Shown in pieces: positions 11,846 to 25,332 of a DNA stretch of 64,000 bases. The notes below the pieces were generated by a model. The model saw only the letters and a list, made by a program, of their open reading frames with translations. It was not told the origin of the DNA and made no database searches. The position numbers were made by a program, and so were the translations under genes. Each line of letters starts with the position of its first letter. Position 1 is the first letter of the stretch. Source of the DNA: Camellia lanceoleosa (lineage: Eukaryota > Streptophyta > Magnoliopsida > Ericales > Theaceae); NCBI GenBank assembly GCA_025200525.1, contig CM045758.1:7312580-7376579 (forward strand), in the 5' to 3' direction.

Positions 11846-12421
11846 AAATAAGAGTTACCACAACGGCAACCCAACCTAGTTGACTGGAGATCCCAAGATC
11901 TAGGTTCAAAGGGACAACCGAGTTGTGATTGACTCAGAAGGATCACTGAGGAGTCCAACTCCTACCCATTTCTAGGATGAAATAGTGATGTCTGCAGCGT
12001 TTAAGGTTAAGTAAAATTTTAATGATTCTTATATCTAGGTAAACCTAGTGGAGTATGGCATGATACTCTTCATAAGAATTACCTATGTGAGTGTGAACTG
12101 GGCCGGTTCTATGAGATTTGTGAAGGGCTACAATTCTCTAGAGCACTCATAAAATACCAGGTTGTTCAGGGCCAAAATGAACACAATAGTGAGAAATAAA
12201 CTGTGTCTGGGGATATACTGTGTGAGTTCTATTGTTTTGGCTTACACAATCGACTGAACAGTTCAAGACATCATGTTCACTGTTTAACTAGTAAATCCGA
12301 TAGTATCTCACAAGGGAAGGTTCAAAGCCAAAAGCTACCTATCCTTTGCAGAATATTACCAATTTTTGTACTCTCTGATTAGATCATGTTGTTGCATTTT
12401 CTCTCCGTCAAATTCCATTCA
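11846..12421 (+). other. Copia 3' untranslated stretch
   Basis: This is noncoding sequence between the end of pol and the polypurine tract. No open frame of note and no tandem repeat are present. Confidence 0.7.
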
Positions 12422-12431
12422 TGTGGGGGAT
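12422..12431 (+). promoter_or_regulatory. Copia polypurine tract
   Basis: TGTGGGGGAT lies immediately upstream of the 3' LTR. A G-rich polypurine tract is the usual primer site for plus-strand DNA synthesis. Confidence 0.8.
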
Positions 12432-13440
12432 TGTTGGAAAAAATGGTTTAATATAGGCATATTTTTTGAGCCCAAGATTTGAGTGGGCCCCAAACGTATT
12501 TGGGGTGGGTCCGAAGAGGTGAAATATTCCTTGTCACGTGGCAAATCATACGGTGAAGACAGAACGTCAAAACCATTTATGAGTGAATGGGAAGTTGACG
12601 TCGTTTTCAGGTCTAACATTAATTTTTTAGATAAAATTTATTTGAATTTTTTCAATAAAAATCATTGTGGGAATTTAATTTAATTCTAAATACAAAATTT
12701 GAATTTCTAAGTGGTTTCCTAAAATTTGTAATTGTGGGAATTTAATTTAATTCTAAATTCAAATTTTAGGTTATTTTAAAGTTTCTTAAAGTTTGTACCT
12801 TTTCATTTATTTATTTAACTATTTCAATAGTTTAATATATATATATTTAATTAGTTTAATATATATATATTTGAAATAGTTTAAATAATATATTACCTAC
12901 AGGTTTCACTTTGTCCAACGGTTCTTTTCAAATTGTTTGAAAATGTTCATAGTGCAACGGTCAAGAATTCAATGTTTGAATTGGTGTGCACCTTTTCATT
13001 CATTTTTGGAACCTGTTCGGGCTGTGTTAATTTGCCTATTTATACCCATCATTCCGGCAATCTGGGAGCATAATTTTTTTTTTATCCGAAAAAATCAGTT
13101 TGATTTTTGTCTTTGGCTGTCATAAATTATGTATTTTTTGTATTATTCTTCATATTAGATTTAGTATAAATTTCAGAGAGTTAGAACACAGGTTTGGTTT
13201 GCCGAACAAATTGTTTAGAGTACTACTACAATTTGTGAAGATCATTGTATCCTAGGAGATAGATGCCACTTAACCGTAAGTACCGTAGCGGAGCGAATCT
13301 GTCTTAAGGACAGAGTGTCACACACTTGACTTGGTCTTAAATTATTTATTCGGTTCAACGAAATAAATTCGGTATGTTATTTATTTATTTTGTTTGATAT
13401 ATTTCAAATTATTTTATTTACACAGAAAATTATTTTAACA
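12432..13440 (+). repeat. Copia 3' LTR
   Basis: The 1,009-bp copy runs TGTTGGAAAAAATG to TTTTAACA and is followed by TSD TTCTA. It carries GAGTGGGCCCCAAACG and adjoining bases that the 5' LTR lacks. Its repeated GTGGG(C/T)CC words suggest the 5' LTR lost the segment between short direct repeats. TA tracts are shorter than in the 5' LTR. Confidence 0.93.
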
Positions 13441-13445
13441 TTCTA

Positions 13446-13593
13446 CACATATATAAATAGACCTCACACATCATAAATAATGTAAATCACTTTAAGAATT
13501 GTGGAGATCTTCTAAAAAGGCGATCTCACTTATTTTCCGTGCACAAAAATGATTTTTGTGTAACAAACTTTAAAGTGGAATTTTCATCCAACA
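13446..13593 (-). repeat. Possible LTR-like remnant split by Copia
   Basis: On the minus strand this begins TGTTGGATG at 13593 and contains a TATTTATATA at about 13449-13458. Its continuation across the Copia insertion is at 5983-6032, which reads CTCACATCATAAG on the minus strand. The flanks TTATGATGTGAG and CTCACACATCATAA form an inverted repeat around the insertion point. An old TRIM or solo LTR is plausible. The other boundary is not defined. Confidence 0.35.
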
Positions 13594-14032
13594 TGTATGG
13601 GTCACCGGGAGTCACTTGTAAAATCGGCCCTGGGAATCACTGGTAAAATTAGTGATGTGATGTGACTTTTTTTTTTTTAAACTAACAGATGATGAGTGGA
13701 TACAATGTTTCACATTAAATTACTTAAATTAAAAAATATAGACTAATTTTTTTTTTAAGATTTAAAATTATATTAAATTCTATTAAATTTGACATAATTA
13801 TATTAAATTTTAATTTAAATAAAAGTTAGCTAATTTTTTAATAATATTTTATTAGTTGTATGAATAAAAAATAATTAATATTGAAATATATACAATATTC
13901 GTATTTATTCTTGTATTTACACGAAAATTCTATAATACACATTCTATTTTTGGATGTATATCATATGTCCAGTTATAACCTTTGTGGTCTTTGATTATAA
14001 TTTGTTGTGTTAATTATGCCTTAATTATAGGA

Positions 14033-14405
14033 AAATTTACCCATAAATCTTAGTTTCTAAAAAGTTGAACCATTTAGTCCTAAAAAATTTTTTATGCTCT
14101 ATTTAGTCCCATTTATACATCATCATGATGTTCATGATGTAAATGAATCTGATGTTTCATTCTATAATTTCAAAATTTATTGAAATCTGATGAACATTAG
14201 ATGTTTGAAATCTAATGTTTGAAAAATTCATCCTATAATTTCAAACATTATTGAAATCTGATAAACATTAGATGTTTGAAATCTAATGTTTGAAACATTA
14301 ATCGACGTTTGAAACATTGTAATGGGACCTTTCAGTTTATAAGAAAACTTTTAGGACTAAACATTGTATACGTTATTAATTTGAAATTTATTGGTGCATT
14401 CCCCT
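14033..14405. repeat. MITE-like block with 75-bp duplicated unit
   Basis: Two copies of a 75-77 bp unit lie at about 14157-14305. Each contains the small palindrome AACATTAGATGTTTGAAATC with its complement ATCTAATGTT. The outer parts share inverted text, TTTAGTCCTAAAA near 14075 and CTTTTAGGACTAAA near 14346, which suggests a MITE with imperfect terminal repeats. From 13594 to 14032 I see only AT-rich sequence. Confidence 0.45.
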
Positions 14406-14529
14406 TAATTATAACCTCTTATAATTTTAATTTTGATTATGATTGAAGAGCTTTTTAGTTATATGACTTAAATGATACTTGGTTATTACCATTGGTATGA
14501 TTCATTATGATGTTGATTATGACTTATGA

Positions 14530-16168
14530 TTATTATTTTAATTATGACTGAAAAGTCTTTGATTATATCTGAAGTGATATTTGGTTATAATCCATTATAT
14601 TTTATTTTAGTTATAATTTAAAGTAATTTAATTATGACATTTGTGTCATCACTTGAATATGGTACATGCTCCAAAAAGGACGTGTATTGTAAAATGACCC
14701 TGTATTTAGATATTATTTGCATTAATTATGATTGTTTTAATTTTATTAAAAGAGAAATCAGTGTAATTATATCAAACTTATAAGATTAACTGTATTTAGT
14801 AGCAAATTCACTCACAACAAATGGTAAGTAAAGTCATATTAAGTAGTAAACTTCTTTATTAGGGGTGAGCATGATTCAATTTAGTTTGTTTGATAAATCA
14901 ATGATCAAATGTTTACCTATAGATTTATGAAATTTAGAATTAAACTCTAAAAATTTTAGTTAAAAAAAATTATAAAAATCTTAAAACCAAATCAAACTAA
15001 AGAAGTAATTTTACAATATAATCACAAAATATTACTTATAAACTTACTCAATATTAAGTAACGTGCTATCATTTTTTTTAATATCCAGGTGTTCGGGTCA
15101 GCTTACGCGCACGTCTACTAATCCTAGGGCCCTAAAGTTAACAGTTGGGCAAACCTCCAGTGATTCCAAGGTTATGAATGTTTGGCCTTTGTGGGGTTCG
15201 AACTTGCCATCTCTTTGGTGCTAAGTTTTTTGATCGTCTTCTTCACCCACTAAACCAAACCCCCTTGGGGTTGCAATGTGCTGTCATTTTATAAATAAAA
15301 GTAATTTACATGATTGTTTAAACATAATTCTACTATTATTCAATTAAACATAGCTTCTCACTTAATAAGAGTCGACTTATTACTCCGTCAAATTATTAAA
15401 TAATTTTTTTGGATATATTAGGTATTTTAAAAATATCTGAATTTATAAAAATTACTAAATAGTTTTCATGTATCCTACTCAATGAGACTTCATTTACTAC
15501 TTAATCAGACTTGACTTACTACTCAATTAAATCTTAATTACTAATCAACGAGACTTCACAAACTACTCAATTAAACTTGATTTATTACTCAATGAGACTT
15601 CGCCTACTGCTCAATCAAACTTGACTTATTACTCAATTAAACTCCACTTACCACTCAATAAGCTTCTACTCACTAATTCACTAGATTCCACTTATTACTT
15701 AATGAGTTTCTACTTATTACTTCATTAGACTTTATTTACTATTCAATTAAACCGTACTTACTAGTAATGAGCTTCTGCTTGTTATTTCATTAGACTTTAC
15801 TTATTACTCAATTAAATTCCACTACCTGCTTAATAATCTTCCACTTATTAATTCACTACACTTCACTTACTACTTAATGAGTTCTCACTTACTACTTTAT
15901 TAAATTTTACTTACTACTTTATTAAACTTTACTTACTACTCAATAAATTTTATTTTGGCTACTCCATAAAACTTGATTTATTATTCAATTGAATTCCACC
16001 TACTACATCAAATTTTACTTACTATTCAATCAAATATTGATTGATATTTAATGAGATTTCATTTATTACTCAATGACACTCTAGTTACTACTCTATCAAA
16101 CTTGACTATTCAATCAAACACCTCTTATTATTGAATCAAACTCCGCCTACTAACCTATGAGACTCTAC
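14530..16168 (-). repeat. Right arm of giant inverted repeat, inner part
   Basis: This is the reverse complement of about 3477-5230. It contains the inverted SINE (15076-15272) and the inverted GTAAGT array, here read as ACTTAC words (15480-16168). It breaks off at the TTA target site of the CACTA element and resumes at 37381, where the partner sequence continues without loss. The AAAAGTCTTTGATTAT block is partly repeated at 14440-14500, a small local duplication at the inner end. Confidence 0.9.
15076..15272 (-). mobile_element. tRNA-derived SINE, inverted copy
   Basis: This is the partner of the SINE at 4491-4685, about 85% identical, with the same flanking target duplication (TGCTGTCATTTT side and GTGCTATCATTTT side). 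Box A-like and box B-like words are recognisable on the minus strand. Because position and flanks match, it was inherited through the arm duplication and is not an independent insertion. Confidence 0.75.
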
Positions 16169-16171
16169 TTA

Positions 16172-16690
16172 CACTACAATAATATTGACTTTTTACGACT
16201 TGCAATGCATGTCGTAAAAACTCTTTCACGGCATGCACACAAATGCTGTTATATGACATGTCGTGGAAAGTTGAGCGTCATTTACGGCATGCAGGTAAAG
16301 TTGTAAAAAATAATAAATTAAACATTAATGACATACTTTGTATGTCGTATATAACTTTTTACGACATTTTTATCATGTCATAAATCATCATACTTTCTAT
16401 GACATAATTCTACATGCCATAGAAGATTATTTTTAATATATTTATGGCATACTTTGTATGCCGTATATAGTATTTGACGGTATTTTCTTGCATGTCATAA
16501 ATCATCACACTTTTCACGACATAATTTTGTATGCCGTAGAAGGTCATTTTTAATATATTTATGACATGCCTTGTATGCCGTATATAATCATCTACGACAT
16601 TTTCTTATATGCCGTAAATCATTACACTTTTCACGGCATAATTTTGCATGCCGTAAAAAGTTATTTTTAATATAATATATATATATATAT
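16172..16690 (+). repeat. CACTA-1 left terminus and subterminal repeats
   Basis: After the CACTA tip come three to four units of about 115 bp with words such as TATGCCGTATATA, TTTTACGACAT and CATGCCATAGAAG. Copies occur in both orientations, which is typical of transposase-binding subterminal arrays in CACTA elements. The segment 16690-16870 is shared almost base for base with 21105-21300 of CACTA-2. Confidence 0.9.
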
Positions 16691-16973
16691 AGGAACATGA
16701 CCTTGCTTAACTGTATGTAGACAATAGCTTATAAAATGCAACCTGTTACAAACCAAGCAGAAGTAGCAACTATGAAGTAAGCAAAAAAATCTAATATCCA
16801 TACACCAAACAACCTGCATACTAACTTTTATCCTCAACTTCTATCATATCAAGCTGATAACAACCTCAAACATAAAAATCAAAAAAAAAATATCCAAATC
16901 ATAAGATTCACTAGCATTTTTTTTTGATTCTCTATGAACTAGAATGTCAGACACATTATTTACATTTACTAAC

Positions 16974-18980
<2,007 letters not shown>

Positions 18981-19657
18981 CTGCAAAATTGAAACAATTA
19001 CATGATCAAAATTTAGCAACAGAAAAATATGTGAATGTAGTTCTATCTATCAACTAAGAGTAAATGGTGCACTGGAAATAAGAGTAAATGAAGAATGAAG
19101 ATATGCCTTATTTCTAGCAGTAGATTTGGAAATGGTGCATGTTTATTTCTTTTATCCATTTAGCTATTGTGCAATTATCATCTTAATGCTGGGGTAGGTT
19201 TAGTTTCTAGAAATGAGAATTTTATAGGAGCACTATGGAACATGTGATCATATTAGCTGTACAAGAGATAAAAATGTTTTCCTTAATTATAAATTTTATT
19301 AAAACAATTTCTCATGCATTCTTGCAATGTTTTGATCATGTCCAAGATGTTTTCTAAAAGTCAATGTTGGTATATTTCACGTGTTGGAGAGGGATTTGGC
19401 TATATTTGGATTCTTCATTGCCTTAGGGAGAAGCAATAATCCTTTCTATCTACAAATGGTTTTGATGTTATTGAGGGCTTCTTAAGGTATAAGTTTTGAT
19501 ATTTAATTTTCGATTAGCTTGATTAGTATTCTTCACTACAATTCAATGATGCAAAATTTTCTTCTCTCTTTAAAGCAGATACCTTATTGGGGGCAGTGTG
19601 TTATACTATCTGTAGCACTTGTGCCTTTTAAGGCTTTTGGTAAATGTATTTGGACGC
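18981..19657. other. No gene seen; CACTA-1 interior
   Basis: This is AT-rich sequence between the first recognisable BSK exon and the solo LTR. It could be residual BSK intron. No further kinase exon is recognised. Confidence 0.5.
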
Positions 19658-19761
19658 TTCATTCTATTTTGGGAACCTTTGGTGTGTTTGTTGGAAGTCC
19701 CACATCGGTTTCATTCTATTTTGGAAACCTTTGGTGTGTTTGTTGGAAGTCCCACATCGGT
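19658..19761 (+). repeat. 52-bp tandem duplication at LTR tip
   Basis: Two near-identical 52-bp units (19658-19709 and 19710-19761) each contain the LTR start TGTTGGAAGTCCCACATCGG. The duplication spans the host/LTR junction, so only the second tip is continuous with the rest of the LTR. Confidence 0.85.
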
Positions 19762-20591
19762 TACAAGACACATTTTAAGGTGGACAAACTTCTATATATA
19801 GGTGCAAGTGCATAGGGTTAGCATATCAACTTCTATGGTTCTTTCTTGGTTCAATGAGCCATTACGAACCGAGCTTGAGTTATAAATTTTAGTTGCGCTG
19901 AGCTGGATTTTGGCCATAGTTCCATTGGGATTTTGGCCATAGTTCCTTCGCCAAAGTTGTGTTATTTCTCGAGGGCTTTGTGGTGTGTGGAGGAGATCGA
20001 GTTTCAACTCTTTTCATCTTCTTCGTTTGAGCTTCAAATTTGAGGTAGGGATAACCTACTCCTCTTTATGAGCTTTGTCTTTAAATTTTAGCATTTTGAT
20101 ATGTTGGGGGTTGTTGTGTGATTTTGGAAAAGTTTGGGGCTTTTGTGCAATTTTACAAAAGTTGGGGTTTTATTTATGATAAACCTATATGCATGTTTAG
20201 CATAGAGAAATGTTGGAATTGGGAATGTATGGGGTAAAGGATGTAATGGGGCAATTTACTGTTCACCTAGTTGAAATGTTGATTTTATATTCATTTTGTG
20301 CATTTATTTTCTGTTTAGAAATAACTGTTTTGGGCTATCGGTGGAGAATAGTCTTGATTGTTGTAGACAATGCATGATGATTAGGCAAACTAAAACTAAT
20401 CACTAGAATGTGTCATTGAGTATGACGATTGAAAGAATACATTAACTTTATGTATTGATTGATGATGTGTATAATAATTGTTTATATGCATTGTGTTGTA
20501 TTGGAGGAGATAGGGGATGTACTCCACGGTTTAGGGGAAGATAGGGGATGGACCTCTAAATCGGGTGTTGTGTGGGAGGAGATAGGGGATG

Positions 20592-21105
20592 CACTACAAC
20601 AAAATTGGCTTTTTACGGCTTGCAATGCATGCCGTAAAAACTCTTTCACTGATATGCACACAAATCTTTGTTATATGACATGCCGTGAAAAGTTGAGCGT
20701 CATTTACGGCATGCAGGTAAAGTTGTAAAAAGTAATAAATTAAACATTAATGACATACTTTGTATGCCGTATATAACTTTTTACGACATTTTTATTATGT
20801 CATAAATCATCATACTTTTCATGACATAATTTTGCATTCTGTAGAAGATTATTTTTAATATATCTATGGCATACTTTGTATGCCGTATATAGCATTTTAC
20901 GACATTTTCTTGCATGTCATAAATCATCACACTTTTCACGACATAATTTTGTATGTCGTAGAAGGTCATTTTTAATATATTTATGACATGTCTTGTATGC
21001 CGTATATAATCTTCTACGACATTTTCTTTCATGCCATAAATCATTACACTTTTCACGGCATAATTTTGCATGCCGTAGAAAGTTATTTTTAATATAATAT
21101 ATATA
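20592..21105 (+). repeat. CACTA-2 left subterminal repeats
   Basis: Units of about 115 bp carry TATGCCGTATATA and ACGACAT words, at about 20760, 20875 and 20995. They align with those at 16172-16690. The minus-strand frames of 65-96 codons seen here arise from the repeat and are not genes. Confidence 0.9.
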
Positions 21106-22046
21106 TAGGAACATGACCTTGCCTAACCGTATGTAGACAATAGCTTATAAAATGCAACCTGTTACAAACCAAGCAGAAACAGCAACTATGAAGTAAGCAA
21201 AAAAATCTAATATCCATACACCAAACAACCTGTATACTAACTTTTATCCTCAACTTCTATCGTATCAACCTGATAACAACCTCAAACATACAAATCAGAA
21301 AATAGATAGCACAATACATTGACAGTCAGAAATAATAATTCATTTCTTTTTTTTGAACGAAAATAATAATGCATTTCATAACATTAATTGCCATCTTCAA
21401 ATAAAAAAATACAAGCTACAAAATTGCACCCAAAGAAACACAAACAAAATTTAATAGGTTTAAAACTAAACTGGAGAGCAGCATCATTGTGCACTAAGAA
21501 CATCTCGTATTTGACTCAAAATTCCAAGCCCCCAAAGGCAAAGGTACTACTAGAAGAAAAAACCTACTCAACACAGTGGTTGTGGCTCTCAGGCAGACCA
21601 GCAAGATTGGCTTGTTATAAATTTTATGATTCTCAACATACAAAGGTCTTATCATTTCTCAAAAAAAAAAAAAAAAAACACAGAGAATGTCGTATCGAGT
21701 GCACAAGGCTCCGAGGTTATATGCAAGCAACCTTTCTTCTACTATTTTGATACCCATCATACATTAGAGCTAAATGGTAATAGGTCCTTGGTTTTCATAA
21801 CTTGTAGTTACACTTCCAAAATAGTTTTGAAAGCTCACTTCCCCTAGTGAACATAAAACCAATGCAAGAACAAAACATAGACTGGTCCATCAAGTTACAC
21901 ACCATCAGGATCTGAGATTCAGTACAAATATTAGCTTCCCCATTATCACTTAAATCCCAGATATAGCTAAGGCTGTCGAATAGCATTCACAAATATAGAC
22001 ATTGAAAGGAAAAGTTAAATTTGACCCCATTTTATTTACAAAGCTA

Positions 22047-22125
22047 GAAAAGATGGCGGTGCTCACCTTAGTAGACGATGGTCCTTGCTTCCCTCGCCGG
22101 TGCAGATGGAATAATAATGCCCTAA
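22047..22125 (-). pseudogene. Possible captured exon of unknown gene
   Basis: On the minus strand an open stretch reads LFHLHRRGKQGPSSTK and is followed directly by a good splice donor, GTGAGCACC, at about 22066. This could be one exon picked up by CACTA-2. The family is not recognised and coding status is uncertain. Confidence 0.25.
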
Positions 22126-22624
22126 AAAATAACAACAATGTTAAGAATAAAGAATCAATCATAAAATGATTTACAAAAAATTTATTAAATGACTGACATT
22201 AAATTCAATTATAGGAAGATCTACATTCAAAATAAACCTGAACAACTCAATATACTCTCTGTAATCTCAATATGAGATTCAAATTTCAAAGCAACATATA
22301 TCCCTATCCTAATCTCACGAATAACTACCATGAAAAACTCAAGCAATAGTAGTAGAGAATTTCGAATTCAAGCAATTTGAATGAATATAGAGGAGTATAT
22401 ATATAGATATGTACATGTATGTACATGTATACATGCTGTGCTATGCAAAGAGAGAAAGAGATTGAAAACACACCAAATCGCTATTGAATCCAAATTACTA
22501 CGATCTTTGTTAGAAACCAAATCGATTTACTCAAACTTATATATATCTGCAAAAAACTCAGATCGATTTACCTTCGGATTGAAGCCAAAGAACTCAGGTC
22601 TACGTTGGAGCTGAAGCCCGATTT

Positions 22625-22880
22625 TGAAAGATGAAAGCTGAAGATCGATTGAGTCCTAGCTGAGATCAATCGAAGCTTAAGATTGATTGAGTCCTAACTA
22701 TTTTGAGCACAAAGATCGATCGAAGCTGAAGATCAATTGAGTCCTAGACAGAGGAAATAGCTGAGATTGATTGAGCCCTAGCTGAAATCGATTATAGTGA
22801 ATGAAGGAATCCAGCTTAAGAATGCACGTATTTGACAATGAAAGGAGGGATCCATTGAGTGAAGGAGGAGGGATCAATTG
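22625..22880 (+). repeat. GATCGATTGAGTCCTAGCTGA short repeats
   Basis: Irregular units of about 35-50 bp repeat words such as GAAGATCGATTGAGTCCTA and GCTGAGAT(C/T)(A/G)ATCGA. The array is imperfect and lies in the CACTA-2 interior. No function is seen. Confidence 0.6.
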
Positions 22881-23469
22881 AGTTCAGCGCGCAACCAAAT
22901 TAATTCATCTCCAGCTATGCCTACCTCACAGATGGGGTCAAGTGCTCAAATCAGCATAAGTTATAACTTTTTTTTTTTTTTTAATCCCTAAAAGTCTTTA
23001 AATAATTTTTTTTGACCCATCATAAAGGAATATAGTATTTGTATAATTTTTTCTTAAAATTTATTTTTGTCTGTAAATGATGATTTTTAGACACTAAATT
23101 CAATTGGTTTCTAAATATTAGTCTTTAAATCACTAATTTCTTATAGTGAATTTTATATTTTATTTTTATGTTTATATAAAAATCTTAAAATTTTGTTTGA
23201 ATTATAAATTTGGATAAAAACTAAAAAATATAAAAAGAGAATTAATGTGATTGAAATTTAATTCTATTTTATTCATATTTTATTTATTTATATTTTAGTA
23301 AATTTTAAAGTAGTTATAGTTGGCTTGTTTTATAAAATTATAAAAATACTCAAATAAGTTAAAAAAATTAGACTAAAATTATTTTTTACATTGTCCTTAA
23401 TTAGAAAAATTTAAGGTGAGAAGCTTGGTTCAAAATTGTTAATTTTTTGTATTAAAAAAAATCGGATTG

Positions 23470-24645
23470 ATTTTTTTTTTAATAGACGTTTTCACAACAT
23501 GCTAATGCATGCCGTGTAAAGTTAAAACATTTTACAACATGAAATGTATGTCGTTTTAAGTGCAAATATTTTATGACATATTTTTATATGTCGTGAAAAT
23601 ATACATTTTTTACGACATACTTTTGCATGTCATAAAAAAATTAGATTGAATTTTTTTTTTCACTTTTTAAATTCAAATAATTAACATATATTTAACAGAA
23701 AATATTTTTAACTTTTTAAAAAAATCATTCAATTCAAAAAAATATATAATTTAATACATTCATATATATTATATTTTATTATATTTTTTTTTACAAATAT
23801 TTTACTTTTTAATTGTATTCAGATTAGACACATCTAAAAAGTAAAAAATAAATAAATTATCAAAAAAAAGGAAAATATCAAATCAAGGTAATTTTAAAAA
23901 AAAATTACAAATTAGTGAGAAGCCATATAAATATTAATTATGAAAATTATAAACTTTTTCATAAATATATAATTTTTTTCCCAAAATTCCACTGGGCGCA
24001 ATTATCCCTTGAAAGAGACACTAAATTATAAAATAATGTATAAATTATTTTTTACATTTTCCTCAATTAGAAAAATTTAAAGTGAGAAGCGTGGTTAGAA
24101 ATTGTTAGCTTTTTTAAATAAAAAAAAAAATTGAATTGAAATTTTCTTTAATAAAAGTTTTCATGACATGCTAATGCATGCCGTGTAAAGTTATAATATT
24201 TTACGACACGAAATGTATGTCGTCTTAAGTACAAATATTTTATGACATATTTTTGTATGCCGTGAAAATATACATTTTTACGGCATGCTTTTGCATGCCA
24301 TAAAAAAATTCCGGATTGAATTTTTTTTTTTTTTACAAAAGTTTTCACGACATGTTAATGCATGCCGTGTAAAGTTATAATATATTTATAACATGAAATG
24401 TATGTCGTCTTAAGTGTAAATATTTTACGACATATTTTTGTAAGTCGTAAAAACATGCGTTTTTTACGGCATGCTTTTGCATGCTATAAATATATGAATC
24501 AACGACTTACTTGGTATGTATGCTGTTATTGACAAAACATTAACGGCTTGCAAAAAAAAAAAATGTCGTAGAATGTACTAACCATGACATGCATTTAATG
24601 CATGTAAATAAACATGATCCGTGAATAGTTAGTTTTGTTGTAGTG
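23470..24645 (-). repeat. CACTA-2 right subterminal repeats
   Basis: Three larger units (from about 23480, 24150 and 24335) each contain ATGCATGCCGTGTAAAGTTA, TGTATGTCGT(T/C)TTAAGT and TTTTGCATG(C/T)(C/T)(A/G)TAAA. An AT-rich stretch (23660-24120) that partly repeats itself separates the first two. The same units form the right end of CACTA-1 at 36908-37377. Confidence 0.88.
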
Positions 24646-25332
24646 ATGGACTCGTGAATCTGACTCATATGCTTGTCTATTGATGTGATGATACAGCTCA
24701 TATGCTTATCTTTGGAAGTGTTGATATAGCTCATATGCTTATCTGTTGCTGTGTTGATATAGCTAGCATGCTTATCTATTGTGAAATAAGGAAATGTTTA
24801 ATATGAGTTACTGTCTCATATCGGTTATTTGGTCAGGTTCTGAACCATGGTTATGAATTGAGAATTGTAAAGGAATGAAAAATGAAACTGTAATGTGTTA
24901 TGAAAGAATGTAAAAGTGTTAACCATTTATCCAACTGTTAATCTTTTAGTCATTGTTCATAGCTGGTTTAGTGTATTTCTACTGGGCTGTTAGCTCACCC
25001 TATACGGGAATATCATTTTCGAATGCAGTAGCATGCCACCTCCAAGGATATAGCTTGGGAGGCTTAAGGCGGACAGACTTTATTGTCTTTCTTTCTTTTG
25101 ATGTATTACATGTGGATTCAAGCCAAGGGCTTAATGTGTAATTGAGTTAGTACTCTCTTTTTATAACCAAGTGTTAACTTAGAAAGTTGTAAGCCCGTAG
25201 GGCATTTGTTTGTTGTTAACATGTAATACACTTTGTAATAGAATAGTCTGATGAATAGAAGAATGAGGGTCTTTTATATATCAATGCATGTTAAAAGTGA
25301 TGGGTTTTATGTATTATTTTGAGATCGTGACA

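Larger units (their letters stand above)
6033..13445 (+). mobile_element. Full-length Ty1/Copia retrotransposon
   Basis: The element is 6038-13440, flanked by a perfect 5-bp target duplication TTCTA (6033-6037 and 13441-13445). LTRs begin TGTTGGA and end CAACA or TAACA. Internal order is gag, protease, integrase, reverse transcriptase, RNase H, which is Copia order. All reading frames are broken by stops and at least two frameshifts, so it is a dead copy. LTRs are about 95% identical by eye, so the insertion is not recent. The canonical initiator-Met PBS is not recognisable just after the 5' LTR. Confidence 0.95.
20589..24648. mobile_element. Nested non-autonomous CACTA-2
   Basis: The element is 20592-24645 (4,054 bp), with CACTACAACAAAATTGGC on the left and TTTTGTTGTAGTG on the right. 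A perfect 3-bp target duplication ATG lies at 20589-20591 and 24646-24648. The first 700 bp match CACTA-1 closely, and the right ends share the same repeat family. No transposase frame is present. The interior 21320-23450 is noncoding to my reading. Confidence 0.94.
19689..25332 (+). repeat. Solo LTR, interrupted by CACTA-2
   Basis: It starts TGTTGGAAGTCCCACATCGG and ends GAGATCGTGACA at 25332. After removing the nested CACTA and its TSD it is about 1.6 kb. A TATATATAGG lies about 50 bp after the second tip. A CTGGGCTGTTAGCTCACCC segment at about 24984-25002 and the GTGACA end are like those of plant Gypsy LTRs. No retroviral coding region follows it. The flanks (GTGTT and CTATC) do not form a target duplication, so a truncated element is the alternative. 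Confidence 0.55.

Noticed and set aside
19519..19815. 98-codon frame with internal repeats
   Set aside because: It spans the 52-bp duplication and an LTR tip, with no protein family recognised.
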